Shown here in pieces: positions 1 through 7,763 of a stretch of DNA of 64,000 bases. Source of the DNA: an uncultured Pelagibacteraceae bacterium. GTDB taxonomy: Bacteria > Pseudomonadota > Alphaproteobacteria > Pelagibacterales > Pelagibacteraceae. Position 1 is the stretch's first letter; every line of letters begins with the position of its first letter. The notes beneath the pieces were generated by a model. It worked only from the letters and a program-made list of their open reading frames with translations, was not told the origin of the DNA and did not search any database. A program made the position numbers and the translations under genes. The stretch is taken from positions 118,814-182,813 of the forward strand of contig CACKGF010000003.1 in NCBI GenBank assembly GCA_902599625.1, read 5' to 3'.

Positions 1-5
1 ATGCA

Positions 6-239
6 GTGAGACGAGTTTTTATGATAGAAAAATTTCCTTATTCAGAAATTCAGGATAATATAATTGGCTCAGAGTTAATGCCAATTGACATGCTTAGACT
101 TAAACTTTCTTTTTTTGGAGCTTGTAAATTCGACCCTAGATCTGACAAATGGCTTAGAATTTGTATGTTTCAAGGTGCTCCATTACCTGATGAGTTAAAA
201 AAATTTAACGACAATTGGATTTATAATTCATTAAATTAA
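6..239 (+). CDS. Unrecognised 77-residue protein
   Basis: I do not recognise this family. The product is soluble-looking, rich in Leu, Phe and Lys, with no signal peptide or membrane segment and two isolated Cys residues (about 40 and 53). A GTG start at 6 is favoured because it overlaps the TGA of an upstream plus-strand gene (GTGA, 6-9; that gene ends ...Met-Gln) whose body lies outside the window; the first ATG is at 21. Its TAA overlaps the ATG of the next gene (TAATG), so it sits in the middle of an operon that enters from the left and continues into the DUF3726 gene. Function unknown. Confidence 0.6.
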   Translation: MRRVFMIEKFPYSEIQDNIIGSELMPIDMLRLKLSFFGACKFDPRSDKWLRICMFQGAPLPDELKKFNDNWIYNSLN

Positions 240-847
240 TGAGATCCTTTAGTGAAATAGAGACAATATCTAAGAGAGCGTCTAGAGGAGCAGGTTTCTC
301 ATGGGGTGTTTCAGAAGAAATTGGGAAGTCAGTCAGATTATTGGAAATGTTTGGTCTGCCAGGCATTTTACATCTAAAAAACTATTTAGAGAAAATTAAT
401 AATCATAATTATCAAAAGATAACAATAATATCTGCTGACAACATTTCTAATAACATTCCTTATTGTCCAATCAGCGTTGGTGTAAATTTCTTGGATCAAG
501 CTTATAACTTAGAAAAAATTGAAAATATTAATTTTTCAAATCTTGCCTATCCACTTTTAGCTGTCCCATTTTTATCAAGGTCATCAGAGATAATTGGTAA
601 AAAAATTTTATTGAATTTAGAAAATTTCAAATTTTTATTTAATTATAATCAATCAATACTTTCAAATTTTGACAATTCACTAATTTCAAAAACAACAAAC
701 TTTTTAATTAGTTTTAATCAAAACGAGGATAGCTTTGATAAAAAAACATGGGATTCCTTGTATAAAATATCCCAAAAAACTTTTGTTGATGAAACCGAAA
801 GTTCAAAAAAAACTGCAGCTGGCGCAGGATTGACTGATAATGACTGA
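239..847 (+). CDS. DUF3726 family protein
   Basis: The 202-residue product begins with the pattern of the DUF3726 family (SEIETISKRASRGAGFSWG, then EEIGKSVRLLE), a family of unknown function. No signal peptide or membrane segment is visible. It is translationally coupled to the gene before it (TAATG) and overlaps the next small gene by 8 nt. From memory, DUF3726 genes in other alphaproteobacteria often lie near methylenetetrahydrofolate reductase and methyltransferase genes; such a pair lies 0.7-3 kb away here on the other strand, so a link to C1 or methylated-compound metabolism is a plausible inference, not shown by the sequence. The C-terminal part is low complexity (Asn, Lys, Ser). Confidence 0.7.
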   Translation: MRSFSEIETISKRASRGAGFSWGVSEEIGKSVRLLEMFGLPGILHLKNYLEKINNHNYQKITIISADNISNNIPYCPISVGVNFLDQAYNLEKIENINFSNLAYPLLAVPFLSRSSEIIGKKILLNLENFKFLFNYNQSILSNFDNSLISKTTNFLISFNQNEDSFDKKTWDSLYKISQKTFVDETESSKKTAAGAGLTDND

Positions 848-989
848 GATTAAAAATGATAAAGACCATCTCGATGATTATTGTGAGGAGTGTGGTTGTG
901 AAGATGAGAGTGTTTCTCAAAATTTACTAATGTTCGGATATAAAATTTGTGTCTCTTGTAGGATTTCTAAAACTATATTTCCTCTTTAG
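840..989 (+). CDS. Small zinc-ribbon protein, 49 residues
   Basis: A short open frame starting at ATG 840 inside the end of the DUF3726 gene and stopping with TAG at 987-989. The peptide has two paired-cysteine knuckles, CEECGC near residues 15-20 and CVSC near 39-42, the arrangement of a four-cysteine zinc ribbon. The 8-nt overlap with the upstream gene suggests translational coupling in the same operon. Its stop codon overlaps that of the opposing YIP1-like gene (986-988). Function is unknown; the sequence supports only a small metal-binding protein. Confidence 0.6.
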   Translation: MTEIKNDKDHLDDYCEECGCEDESVSQNLLMFGYKICVSCRISKTIFPL

Positions 990-1531
990 GTAATATTACT
1001 AATTGGCAGGCTATTTAATCTACTCATTACAAAAGAAACAGATAAAATTGCCAATATTAAAAATGATAAAAAAACTATTCCAAAAGCTTTAATATTTGAT
1101 TTAAAATTCAATACCTCTTTAGTTGAAATTATTAATGAGGCAAATATCCAAAATTGAGTTAAAAAAATTATTGGCATAACTAAGTCAGGTGTCAATGCTA
1201 TAAATCTTAGTAATCCAGGGGCATGGGCAATACCTACTGCAATTAAAATTTTTTTAAGAGTAACCTTTGTATCTTTGTCAGGAAAAATTTTAGCACCGAT
1301 TGTAAATATTAAAACTCCCCAAAAAAACCAAGTTAAAATAGCAGTTAATGCAGACAGACTTAAAGAAGTTTTATAAAAATTATTAGTTGCAATCGCTCCC
1401 GCAACGCCATCTAATATCATTATAATAGCAGCAAAATAAATTGAAACTTCTGAGAAAGTCTTAACTTCTCTATAAAGTTTTTTGTCAAGTTTTATTGATC
1501 TGAAAACTAATTCTAAAAAAAATCCAAACAT
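986..1531 (-). CDS. Yip1-domain integral membrane protein
   Basis: The 181-residue product has about five hydrophobic segments and resembles bacterial YIP1-domain proteins: a short cytosolic N-terminus (LVFRSIKLDKKLYREVKTF), a first membrane helix near residues 28-50, then helices with the small-residue and proline pattern around GIAHAPGLLRF. The molecular role of bacterial family members is not established. Its ATG directly abuts the TAA of a 34-residue membrane peptide upstream, so the two are probably co-translated. Its 3' end collides with the zinc-ribbon gene. Confidence 0.65.
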   Translation of the reverse strand: MFGFFLELVFRSIKLDKKLYREVKTFSEVSIYFAAIIMILDGVAGAIATNNFYKTSLSLSALTAILTWFFWGVLIFTIGAKIFPDKDTKVTLKKILIAVGIAHAPGLLRFIALTPDLVMPIIFLTQFWIFASLIISTKEVLNFKSNIKAFGIVFLSFLILAILSVSFVMSRLNSLPISNIT

Positions 1532-1636
1532 TTATTTTCTATTTTTTTTTTGAGCATAATAGGAAATTAATAAAGGAAAAATGATTAAAATTATACCTAT
1601 AATAATACATATTATTAATAAAAAGTATTTCGACAT
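1532..1636 (-). CDS. Single-pass membrane micropeptide, 34 residues
   Basis: An open frame below the usual length cut-off. It reads Met-Ser-Lys-Tyr followed by about 23 strongly hydrophobic residues (LLIICIIIGIILIIFPLLI) and a basic tail ending KKNRK, the form of a single-pass membrane peptide with its positive tail in the cytosol. The TAA (1532-1534) is immediately followed on the minus strand by the ATG of the Yip1-like gene, a tight arrangement expected for coupled genes. It begins about 20 nt downstream of the terminator of the preceding minus-strand gene. Unknown function; it may assist its membrane neighbour. Confidence 0.5.
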   Translation of the reverse strand: MSKYFLLIICIIIGIILIIFPLLISYYAQKKNRK

Positions 1637-1657
1637 TTAATGAGTTTTAATGAGAAA

Positions 1658-1684
1658 GAAAAGGGGGTATAACCCCCTTTTTTA
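1658..1684 (-). terminator. Rho-independent terminator after the methyltransferase gene
   Basis: A stem of five G:C pairs plus flanking A:T pairs (GGGGGT/ACCCCC around a short ATA loop). Read on the minus strand, the hairpin is followed by a T-rich run, and it lies 5-30 nt beyond the stop codon of the GcvT-like gene at 1689. Confidence 0.75.
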
Positions 1685-1688
1685 AATT

Positions 1689-3149
1689 TTATTTAGCCAC
1701 TTCCCTTGTATTAGGATTGTATGACTCTGTGAAAGGTATATCAACGACTACAGCATCAACTGGATCATTTCCTTTTTCACAATATTTCTTTGGAAGATGA
1801 ATTTTAAATTTTCTTCCAACTTTACCCATTGGAAATCCATTTTTATTTAAAGTTCCATCGAACGGCACATACCCCATTGCAATGTTAGTCCCTTTTTCTG
1901 GATGGTACCAAGGTGATGTAATAAACCCTACAGGATTTTTTCCATCCTCTGAGATTAACCAAAAATCTGGTGCATATTCTTCAATTGGTTTACCTCCAAG
2001 TTCCATTCCGACTAGTTGAAGTTTGTAAGGTTTTCCTCCAGAAGATATCTCACTTTTCATTTTTTCCAAAGCTTCTTTACCAACATAGTCTCCTTGTTTC
2101 TCCCAAACACCTTTTCCAGATAATGAAACTTGATAACCTAAGTTACATTGAAATGGATTATGCTCGTTATCCATGTCTTGACCCCAAGATAAAATACCTG
2201 CTTGTATTCTTCTGTGGTGAGCAGGAGCGATAACCATAAGATTGTGTTTTTTTCCAGCTTTTAAAACTGCATTCCACATATCCTCTGCATATAAAGTAGC
2301 ATTTCTTAAATAAATTTCATATCCAGCTTCACCTGAAAAACCTGATTGTGAAATCACACAACTTCTTCCACCAACTTTTGCTTCAGCCAATCCATAAAAT
2401 GGCATGTTGTCTAAATCAACTTGATTTCCTATTAAATCATTCATCAAAGCTTTAGATTTAGGGCCTTGAATTTGAACTGGACAAGCATCTATCTCATCAA
2501 TTTCCACATTAAATCTTTTGTCAGCGTTAACACCTTGTAAATAAAGACCAATGTCACTATCCGATAAACTGAACCAAAATTCATCCTGAGATATTCTTAG
2601 TAAAATTGGATCATTTAAAACACCACCTTTGTAATTACATAAAATTACATATCTAGCTCGCATTGGAGAAATTTTTGTTGCATCTCTTGTGATAACGTAG
2701 TCAGTAAATTTTTCAGCATCTGGACCCTTTACTCTTATTTGTCTTTCAACTGCTACATTCCACATTGTTACGTGTTTTTTAATAGCTTCATATTCAACCA
2801 TCGCCCCACCTTTCTCAGGTCTCACATAACCTCGTGGATGATAAATTCTATTGTAAACAGTTGCTCTCCAACATCCAGCTTTCATAGATAAATGCCAGTA
2901 AGGAGATTTTCTAACTCTTGTAGAAATTAACATTTCAACTTGAGTTGGACCACTTTGTCTTAAATTGTAAGGAACATGTCTATCAGATTGATCAACAGCA
3001 GTAGAGTGTGAAACTTTTGAATAATCAACTTTCTCAATTATTCTACCTTTAGATTTTGTCTTACTTACTTTTTTAGATTTTACTTTAGCTGCCTTTTTTG
3101 GCTTTCTTTTTTTCGAACTTACTTTCTTTTTCTTTTTTTTCTTAGGCAT
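1689..3149 (-). CDS. GcvT/DmdA/LigM-like tetrahydrofolate methyltransferase
   Basis: The 486-residue product has the aminomethyltransferase (GcvT) fold. It carries the pattern VERQIRVKGPDAEKFTDYV, a central FWFSLSDSDIGLYLQGV segment and QIQGPKSKALM, and is close in layout to DMSP demethylase DmdA and the O-demethylase LigM, which move a methyl group to tetrahydrofolate. The conserved domain starts only near residue 65. Before it lies a very lysine-rich leader (about 24 Lys or Arg in the first 36 residues), unusual for this family. The ATG is supported by an upstream AAAGGA, and it overlaps the MetF-like gene by 8 nt, so both are in one operon: methyl-THF made here could be oxidised there. The substrate is not decided by the sequence. 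Confidence 0.7.
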   Translation of the reverse strand: MPKKKKKKKVSSKKRKPKKAAKVKSKKVSKTKSKGRIIEKVDYSKVSHSTAVDQSDRHVPYNLRQSGPTQVEMLISTRVRKSPYWHLSMKAGCWRATVYNRIYHPRGYVRPEKGGAMVEYEAIKKHVTMWNVAVERQIRVKGPDAEKFTDYVITRDATKISPMRARYVILCNYKGGVLNDPILLRISQDEFWFSLSDSDIGLYLQGVNADKRFNVEIDEIDACPVQIQGPKSKALMNDLIGNQVDLDNMPFYGLAEAKVGGRSCVISQSGFSGEAGYEIYLRNATLYAEDMWNAVLKAGKKHNLMVIAPAHHRRIQAGILSWGQDMDNEHNPFQCNLGYQVSLSGKGVWEKQGDYVGKEALEKMKSEISSGGKPYKLQLVGMELGGKPIEEYAPDFWLISEDGKNPVGFITSPWYHPEKGTNIAMGYVPFDGTLNKNGFPMGKVGRKFKIHLPKKYCEKGNDPVDAVVVDIPFTESYNPNTREVAK

Positions 3150-3870
3150 AGTTATTATCCTTTAACCATTTGTTTGTTTCCTTAAGTCCTCCAAATGTAT
3201 AAATATGAAAGTGTTCTGTATGATCTTTTAATTTATTAATTAGATCATTTGGGTCTTTAGGTTTTAATAAATCTAGAGCCTTACCAAAATTAGATTTAAG
3301 AAAATTTAAGGAATTTTTTGCACCCACTATATTAGCAAATTTAATCAAGCTTGATATCTTAAGAGGCCCAGTAATTCCAACATGCACTGGCACTGTTTGT
3401 TTTGAAATAAAATCTATGATTGGCTGAGGATCAAGTAACCACTGAGTTACTATATAATCAGCGTAAGGCTTTTTATCTTTCATAGCTTTTTCCAAATCTG
3501 AGTCGGATATATCAGGACTCCCCTCGGGATGTCCAGCAATTCCTATCTTCATCTTCTCAAAATAACCAGTCTCTAAAAGTTGAAATGAGCTATCAAATTT
3601 ACCAGCTGGTTCACGACCCCCTCCAATTATTAGAGCCTGTTTAACACCCCCATCTTTACAGATGTTTACATACTCTTTTAACTGATGCTCATTCTCAATT
3701 GATCTTGCTGGAAAATGAGGGATGGGGTTAAAGCCTTTCTTTACTAGTTGGACAGCTTGATTTGCTGTCTCTTTAAAATCCCCACCTGGCAACATTGTTA
3801 TATAGACATCTTTTAGTTCCGGCAGAGTTGATAGATCTGTTTTTGGCCCAATTTCTATAGAAAAATTCAT
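3142..3870 (-). CDS. Methylenetetrahydrofolate reductase-like protein
   Basis: The 242-residue product matches the MetF (MTHFR) TIM-barrel family: an N-terminal PHFPARSI strand-loop, IIGGGREPAGKF in the middle, IGIAGHPEGSPD, and HFHIYTFGGL near the C-terminus. It is shorter than typical MetF (about 290 residues), as seen in the short MetF-like proteins that accompany C1-transfer genes. The enzyme interconverts 5,10-methylene- and 5-methyl-THF. Position directly upstream of, and overlapping, a THF-dependent methyltransferase suggests it oxidises methyl-THF formed during demethylation. Methionine synthesis is the alternative role. Confidence 0.75.
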   Translation of the reverse strand: MNFSIEIGPKTDLSTLPELKDVYITMLPGGDFKETANQAVQLVKKGFNPIPHFPARSIENEHQLKEYVNICKDGGVKQALIIGGGREPAGKFDSSFQLLETGYFEKMKIGIAGHPEGSPDISDSDLEKAMKDKKPYADYIVTQWLLDPQPIIDFISKQTVPVHVGITGPLKISSLIKFANIVGAKNSLNFLKSNFGKALDLLKPKDPNDLINKLKDHTEHFHIYTFGGLKETNKWLKDNNYA

Positions 3871-3912
3871 TTACCGAATTATTATCTATTTTTAATTTGT
3901 GTGTCTATAAAA

Positions 3913-3918
3913 TATAAT
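3913..3918 (+). promoter_or_regulatory. Candidate -10 element
   Basis: A TATAAT hexamer lies 28 nt before the methyltransferase start, in the 76-nt divergent gap between the MetF-like gene and the plus-strand run. No convincing -35 was found in this AT-rich DNA, so support is limited to the exact hexamer and its position. Confidence 0.3.
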
Positions 3919-3946
3919 TAACAAAAATAAATTTATTAATTTAAAA

Positions 3947-4576
3947 ATGGCCCAAAAAGACATCGGAAATAAAGTCCCTTTGCATACTCTAAAGAAAGTT
4001 GAGGATGTAGCGGCTTATTATGATGAGTGGGCACTAAATAATAAGTATGACAAAGATATGGAAGCTTGGAATTATACTGGACCGAAAGAAACTTCCGAAA
4101 CATTCAATAAATATCAAAAGAATAAGAACATTGAAATATTTGATGCCGGTTGTGGAACTGGTTTAGTTGCAGTTGAGCTAAAAAAAATGGGTTACCAAAA
4201 TTTTTATGGCGCTGATATATCACAAAAATTGTTAGATTTAGCGCCGCAAGGTCTTTACAAATCTTTAGAAAGGATCGATTTAAACAAAAAATTGATATAC
4301 GAAGATGATAAATTTGATACAGTATTTTGCGTTGGAACATTTACATTTGGGCATGTCAAACCCGATGCTTTAGATGAATTTATAAGAATTACAAAAAACA
4401 ACGGTTTAATTTGTTTTACAATTAATGTTGGTGTTTATAAGGATTATGGTTTTGATAAAAAGATCAATAATTTAATAGATGATGATAAATGGAAAAAACT
4501 TGAATTTTTTAGATCAAACTATTTATCCAGCAAAGATGTAAATGCTTGGCTCGGAATATATAAAGTTACAAAATAA
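3947..4576 (+). CDS. Class I SAM-dependent methyltransferase
   Basis: The 209-residue product has the class I methyltransferase fold: motif I IFDAGCGTGLVAVEL near residues 64-78, motif II YGADISQKLL near 88-97, and a post-motif FDTVFCVGTFTFGHV near 124-138. The long N-terminal segment with YYDEWALNNKYD resembles the Williams-Beuren-type/UbiE-like methyltransferase subgroup. The substrate cannot be read from sequence. It is the first gene of a plus-strand run with close spacing (5 nt to the next), transcribed divergently from the MetF-like operon. Confidence 0.75.
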   Translation: MAQKDIGNKVPLHTLKKVEDVAAYYDEWALNNKYDKDMEAWNYTGPKETSETFNKYQKNKNIEIFDAGCGTGLVAVELKKMGYQNFYGADISQKLLDLAPQGLYKSLERIDLNKKLIYEDDKFDTVFCVGTFTFGHVKPDALDEFIRITKNNGLICFTINVGVYKDYGFDKKINNLIDDDKWKKLEFFRSNYLSSKDVNAWLGIYKVTK

Positions 4577-4581
4577 TTAAT

Positions 4582-5004
4582 ATGAATTTAAAAATAATTT
4601 TAATAATGGGTTTACCTGGCGCAGGCAAAACAACGCTTGCAGATGCACTTGCCAAAAAAATTAAAGCAAAAAGACTTAATGCTGATGAGGTAAGAAAAGA
4701 AGCAAATGATTGGGATTTTTCCGAGGAAGGAAGAAAAAGGCAAGCAAAAAGAATGTCAGATTTTGCACTTAAACTAAAGAATGAAGGCAACAATGTTATT
4801 GCTGACTTTATATGTCCTACTCCTGAGGCACGTAAATTGTTTCCTGCAGACTATATAGTTTGGGTTGATACAATTAAGTCTGGAAGATTTGATGATACAA
4901 ATAAGATGTTTGTTAAACCTGAAAAATTTGATTTTCATGTTACATCACAAAATGCTAAGAAATGGTCTGAGAAAATTTTAACAGATTTAAGTAAAAATGT
5001 ATAA
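4582..5004 (+). CDS. CysC-like small P-loop kinase
   Basis: The 140-residue product resembles the APS-kinase branch of P-loop kinases. Walker A is GLPGAGKTTLADAL (about residues 10-23), followed by LNADEVRKEANDWDFS, which corresponds to the substrate-binding DGDxxR region of CysC, and a GRKRQAKRM helix. It is shorter than normal APS kinases (about 200 residues) and lacks the usual C-terminal extension, so true APS kinase activity is uncertain. It overlaps the following nucleotidyltransferase gene by 8 nt. The pair may phosphorylate and nucleotidylate one substrate, but that is inference. Confidence 0.65.
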   Translation: MNLKIILIMGLPGAGKTTLADALAKKIKAKRLNADEVRKEANDWDFSEEGRKRQAKRMSDFALKLKNEGNNVIADFICPTPEARKLFPADYIVWVDTIKSGRFDDTNKMFVKPEKFDFHVTSQNAKKWSEKILTDLSKNV

Positions 5005-5368
5005 ATGGGATAATAAAAAACCAACAGCGCAAATGTTAGGAAGATGGCAGCCTTTTCACGACGGACATTATGCTCTTTTTGAAGAAATAATTAAAAAGAC
5101 TGGTCAAGTTTGTATTCAAATACGAGATGTTCAGGGCGTAGATGATAATCCATTTGATTTTGAAACAGTAAAAAAGAAAATTGAAGATAGATTAAATCCA
5201 AAATATGAGGGAAGGTTTAAAATAGTGCTAGTCCCCAATATTACAAATATATGTTATGGAAGAGGAGTGGGCTATAAAATCGAAGAGATAGTATTAGACG
5301 AGGAAACCCAAAAAATATCAGCAACTAAAATAAGAGCAAAAATGCGAGAAGATGGGGAGCTTAAATAG
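4997..5368 (+). CDS. Cytidylyltransferase-like nucleotidyltransferase
   Basis: The 123-residue protein is a minimal HIGH-superfamily nucleotidyltransferase. GRWQPFHDGHYALF near residues 15-28 carries the HxGH nucleotide-binding motif, and KISATKIRAKM near the C-terminus is the second ISxTxxR motif. Family members transfer AMP or CMP to phosphorylated substrates (for example NMN, phosphopantetheine or sugar and glycerol phosphates). It is coupled by overlap to the CysC-like kinase and is followed with no gap by the enoyl-CoA hydratase gene. Which nucleotide and which acceptor it uses are not decidable here. Confidence 0.7.
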   Translation: MYKWDNKKPTAQMLGRWQPFHDGHYALFEEIIKKTGQVCIQIRDVQGVDDNPFDFETVKKKIEDRLNPKYEGRFKIVLVPNITNICYGRGVGYKIEEIVLDEETQKISATKIRAKMREDGELK

Positions 5369-5369
5369 A

Positions 5370-6143
5370 ATGACAGTTATTGTTAAAGATAATGGTTTCG
5401 GTATCAAAAACATAATAATAAACGAACCCAAAACTTATAATTCCTTGTCCTTTAAAACATTAAATATTTTAATAAATATTTTTAGAAGATTAGAAAACGA
5501 TAATAAGACTCGAGTAATAATTTTAAGTGGAAATGGCAAAGGTTTTAGCGCAGGTCATAATCTTAAAGAAGTAAAAAATTTAAAAGTGAGATCTAAATAC
5601 TTAAAATTATTTAATCTTTGTTCAAAATTAATGCTTAACATTGTTGAAGGAAGAAAACCTGTTATTGCTAAAGTCCATGGTTCTGCATTTGCAGCAGGAT
5701 GTCAACTCGCAGCAAGTTGCGACTTAGCTTATGCATCAACAGATGCAAAATTCGCTACCCCAGGAGTAAATATAGGTTTATTTTGTAGCACACCAATGGT
5801 TGCCGTAAGTAGAAAAATTGGAAAAAAAAGAATGATGAAAATGTTGTTAACAGGCGAACCCATTAATGCAAGATATGCAAAAGAGATTGGTTTAATAAAT
5901 GACTGTTTTCCAAAAAATAAATTAAATTCAAAAGTATTAGAAGTCGCAAAAGTAATTTCAGCAAAATCAAATTTATCAATCAAAATTGGAAAAAAAGCAT
6001 TTTATAAACAATTAGAAATGCCTCTAAAAAAAGCTTACGCATACACAAGTAAAATGATGACATTGAATATGATGTCAATGGATGCAAGAGAGGGAATTTC
6101 AGCATTTTTAGAAAAAAGGAAACCTAATTGGAAAAACAAATGA
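5370..6143 (+). CDS. Enoyl-CoA hydratase/isomerase family protein
   Basis: A crotonase-fold protein of about 257 residues. It has the oxyanion-hole segment SGNGKGFSAGHNLKEV, then KVHGSAFAAGCQLAASCDLAYAS and a downstream PGVNIGLFCSTP loop, resembling ECHDC3-type members. The first of the two catalytic Glu positions of hydratases is not obvious in the AAGCQLAASCD loop, so hydration of enoyl-CoA should not be assumed. The ATG at 5370 (MTVIVKD) is preferred over the upstream ATG at 5352, which lies inside the nucleotidyltransferase gene. Its TGA overlaps the next start (ATGA). Confidence 0.75.
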   Translation: MTVIVKDNGFGIKNIIINEPKTYNSLSFKTLNILINIFRRLENDNKTRVIILSGNGKGFSAGHNLKEVKNLKVRSKYLKLFNLCSKLMLNIVEGRKPVIAKVHGSAFAAGCQLAASCDLAYASTDAKFATPGVNIGLFCSTPMVAVSRKIGKKRMMKMLLTGEPINARYAKEIGLINDCFPKNKLNSKVLEVAKVISAKSNLSIKIGKKAFYKQLEMPLKKAYAYTSKMMTLNMMSMDAREGISAFLEKRKPNWKNK

Positions 6144-6604
6144 CAAAATTAATTGAAGACATTTTAAAAAATTCTAAAAATATTGCCATGGTGGGTGTAA
6201 GCTCTCTTAAAAAAAAAGAGGATCCAAAAAACTTAAAAAGAAAACCATCAACCATTGTAATGAAGTATATGCAGGAATTTGGTTATAGGGTAATTCCAGT
6301 AAATCCTTTTGCAGAAGGTGAAATTATTCATGGTGAAAAAGTTTTTTCAAAATTAGAAGATATAAAAATACCTATAGATATTGTTAATATTTTTAGACCT
6401 TCAAATGAAACTCCTGATTTAGCAAACGAGGCAGTAAAAATTAATGCAAAGGTATTATGGCTTCAATACGGAATTAAAAATGACGCAGCGGAAAAAATAG
6501 CCTTAGATGCAAAAATGAAATATATATCAAATCGTTGTATTAAACAGGACTATCAAAATATATTTCAAAAAGTAAATCCTGTTTTTCCAGCTTTAAAAAG
6601 CTAA
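6140..6604 (+). CDS. CoA-binding (YccU-like) protein
   Basis: A Rossmann-type CoA-binding domain protein of about 154 residues. It has the N-terminal IAMVGVSSLKKKEDP strand-loop, then RVIPVNPFAEGEIIHGEKV, IDIVNIFRPSNETPDLANEA and LWLQYGIKN, which together match the small stand-alone YccU/succinyl-CoA-synthetase-like family. Members bind CoA; the physiological role is not established. The ATG at 6140 overlaps the stop of the crotonase gene by 4 nt, which favours it over the in-frame TTG at 6128. The neighbouring crotonase also handles CoA thioesters, so a shared substrate is possible. Confidence 0.75.
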   Translation: MTKLIEDILKNSKNIAMVGVSSLKKKEDPKNLKRKPSTIVMKYMQEFGYRVIPVNPFAEGEIIHGEKVFSKLEDIKIPIDIVNIFRPSNETPDLANEAVKINAKVLWLQYGIKNDAAEKIALDAKMKYISNRCIKQDYQNIFQKVNPVFPALKS

Positions 6605-6618
6605 ACATTTTAAAATTA

Positions 6619-7197
6619 ATGCGTAATTTTATTGTCATTTTTATTTTTATTTTTTTTGTTAATAACCAATCATATTCTCAAGAATTGAAAAAAACTTATT
6701 TTGGTGGCGGATGTTTTTGGTGTATGGAGGAGTCTTTCGATAAGGTAGAAGGTGTTACCAATGTTGTCTCTGGTTACTCAGGGGGAACAAAGCCTAATCC
6801 AACTTATAAAGAGGTGACTTATGGTGATACTGGTCATATCGAAGTAGTTGAAATAACATATGATACAAACAAGATCAGTTATGAGGAATTGTTAAATGTT
6901 TTTTGGAAAAATATTGATCCTTTTGATGCGGCAGGTCAATTTTGTGATAAAGGTTATAGTTATAAATCTGCTGCATTCTACATTAACGACAATCAAAAGA
7001 AGCTAATAGAAAAAAGTATTAAAGCTATAGAAAACGATTTTAACAATAAAGTTGTTACTTTTGTTAAAAAATTTGAAAAATTTTATCCAGCAGAGGATTA
7101 TCACCAAAATTATTATCAAACAAATTTTATAAATTACTTACTTTATAAAAAAGGGTGTGGTAGAGAGAGTAGGTTAGAAAATATCTGGCAACAATGA
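6619..7197 (+). CDS. msrA: Peptide methionine-S-sulfoxide reductase MsrA, exported
   Basis: The 192-residue product starts with a signal peptide (basic start, a hydrophobic IVIFIFIFFV core, cleavage near SYSQ). It continues with the MsrA catalytic motif FGGGCFWCMEESF, whose first Cys is the nucleophile, then YSGGTKPNPTYKEV and the C-terminal AEDYHQNYY motif. It reduces the S-epimer of methionine sulfoxide. Export to the periplasm follows from the leader. The matching MsrB in this window (57797) also has a leader, so envelope proteins may be repaired by both enzymes. It overlaps the following flavoprotein gene by 4 nt. Confidence 0.92.
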   Translation: MRNFIVIFIFIFFVNNQSYSQELKKTYFGGGCFWCMEESFDKVEGVTNVVSGYSGGTKPNPTYKEVTYGDTGHIEVVEITYDTNKISYEELLNVFWKNIDPFDAAGQFCDKGYSYKSAAFYINDNQKKLIEKSIKAIENDFNNKVVTFVKKFEKFYPAEDYHQNYYQTNFINYLLYKKGCGRESRLENIWQQ

Positions 7198-7763
7198 AAC
7201 AAATTTTTTTAATATACGGTCATTATAACGATAAATCATTCAATGCAGCAATAAGGGATACTTTTATAAAATCTTCAGAAGATAAAGGTAATAAAGTTGA
7301 TTGTGTTGATCTTTATAAAGAAAAATTCAATCCAATTTTTGCAGGAGAAAAACCAGATAGCACTGTTTTGGACCACAGAAAAAGAATTGAGAAAAGCGAT
7401 GTAATTGTTCTTGTTGCTCCTATATGGAATTTTAGGATGCCGGCAATGGTCGAGGGATGGATTGATAAAGTTCTTTCTCCACCATGGGCTTTTAGTTTTA
7501 AAAAATTATTTGGTAATTATGGATATCCTATTGGAAACTTAAAAGGAAAAAAAGCAGTAGTATTTTGTACTTACGGATCACCTCAATTTGCAATTAGAAC
7601 ATTCTTTTTGAATATGCCAACAAAAAGATTGAGAAGAGGGGTTTTCAATATTTGCGGGATAACAGACGTTGTTTATAAAAGATTCTTTGCAGTTCCATTT
7701 GTATCAAAAGAAAAAAGAGAGAAATTTTTAGAGGAAGTAAAACGAACAGCTTCCCAAATATAA
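7194..7763 (+). CDS. Flavodoxin-fold NAD(P)H:quinone oxidoreductase
   Basis: The 189-residue product belongs to the NQO1/KefF/MdaB flavodoxin-like family: IYGHYNDKSFNAAI for FMN phosphate binding at the N-terminus, DVIVLVAPIWNFRMPAMVEGWIDKV near residues 80-105, then a PPWAFSF loop and a VVFCTYGSP strand. Members perform two-electron reduction of quinones or nitro compounds with NAD(P)H and usually act in the cytosol. It is coupled to msrA by an ATGA overlap. It ends directly against the opposing thioesterase gene with no intergenic base. Confidence 0.78.
   Translation: MKQIFLIYGHYNDKSFNAAIRDTFIKSSEDKGNKVDCVDLYKEKFNPIFAGEKPDSTVLDHRKRIEKSDVIVLVAPIWNFRMPAMVEGWIDKVLSPPWAFSFKKLFGNYGYPIGNLKGKKAVVFCTYGSPQFAIRTFFLNMPTKRLRRGVFNICGITDVVYKRFFAVPFVSKEKREKFLEEVKRTASQI

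Noticed and set aside
5352..5372. ATG at 5352 as the crotonase start
   Set aside because: It lies inside the nucleotidyltransferase coding region and adds a non-conserved tail; ATG at 5370 is 1 nt after the preceding stop.
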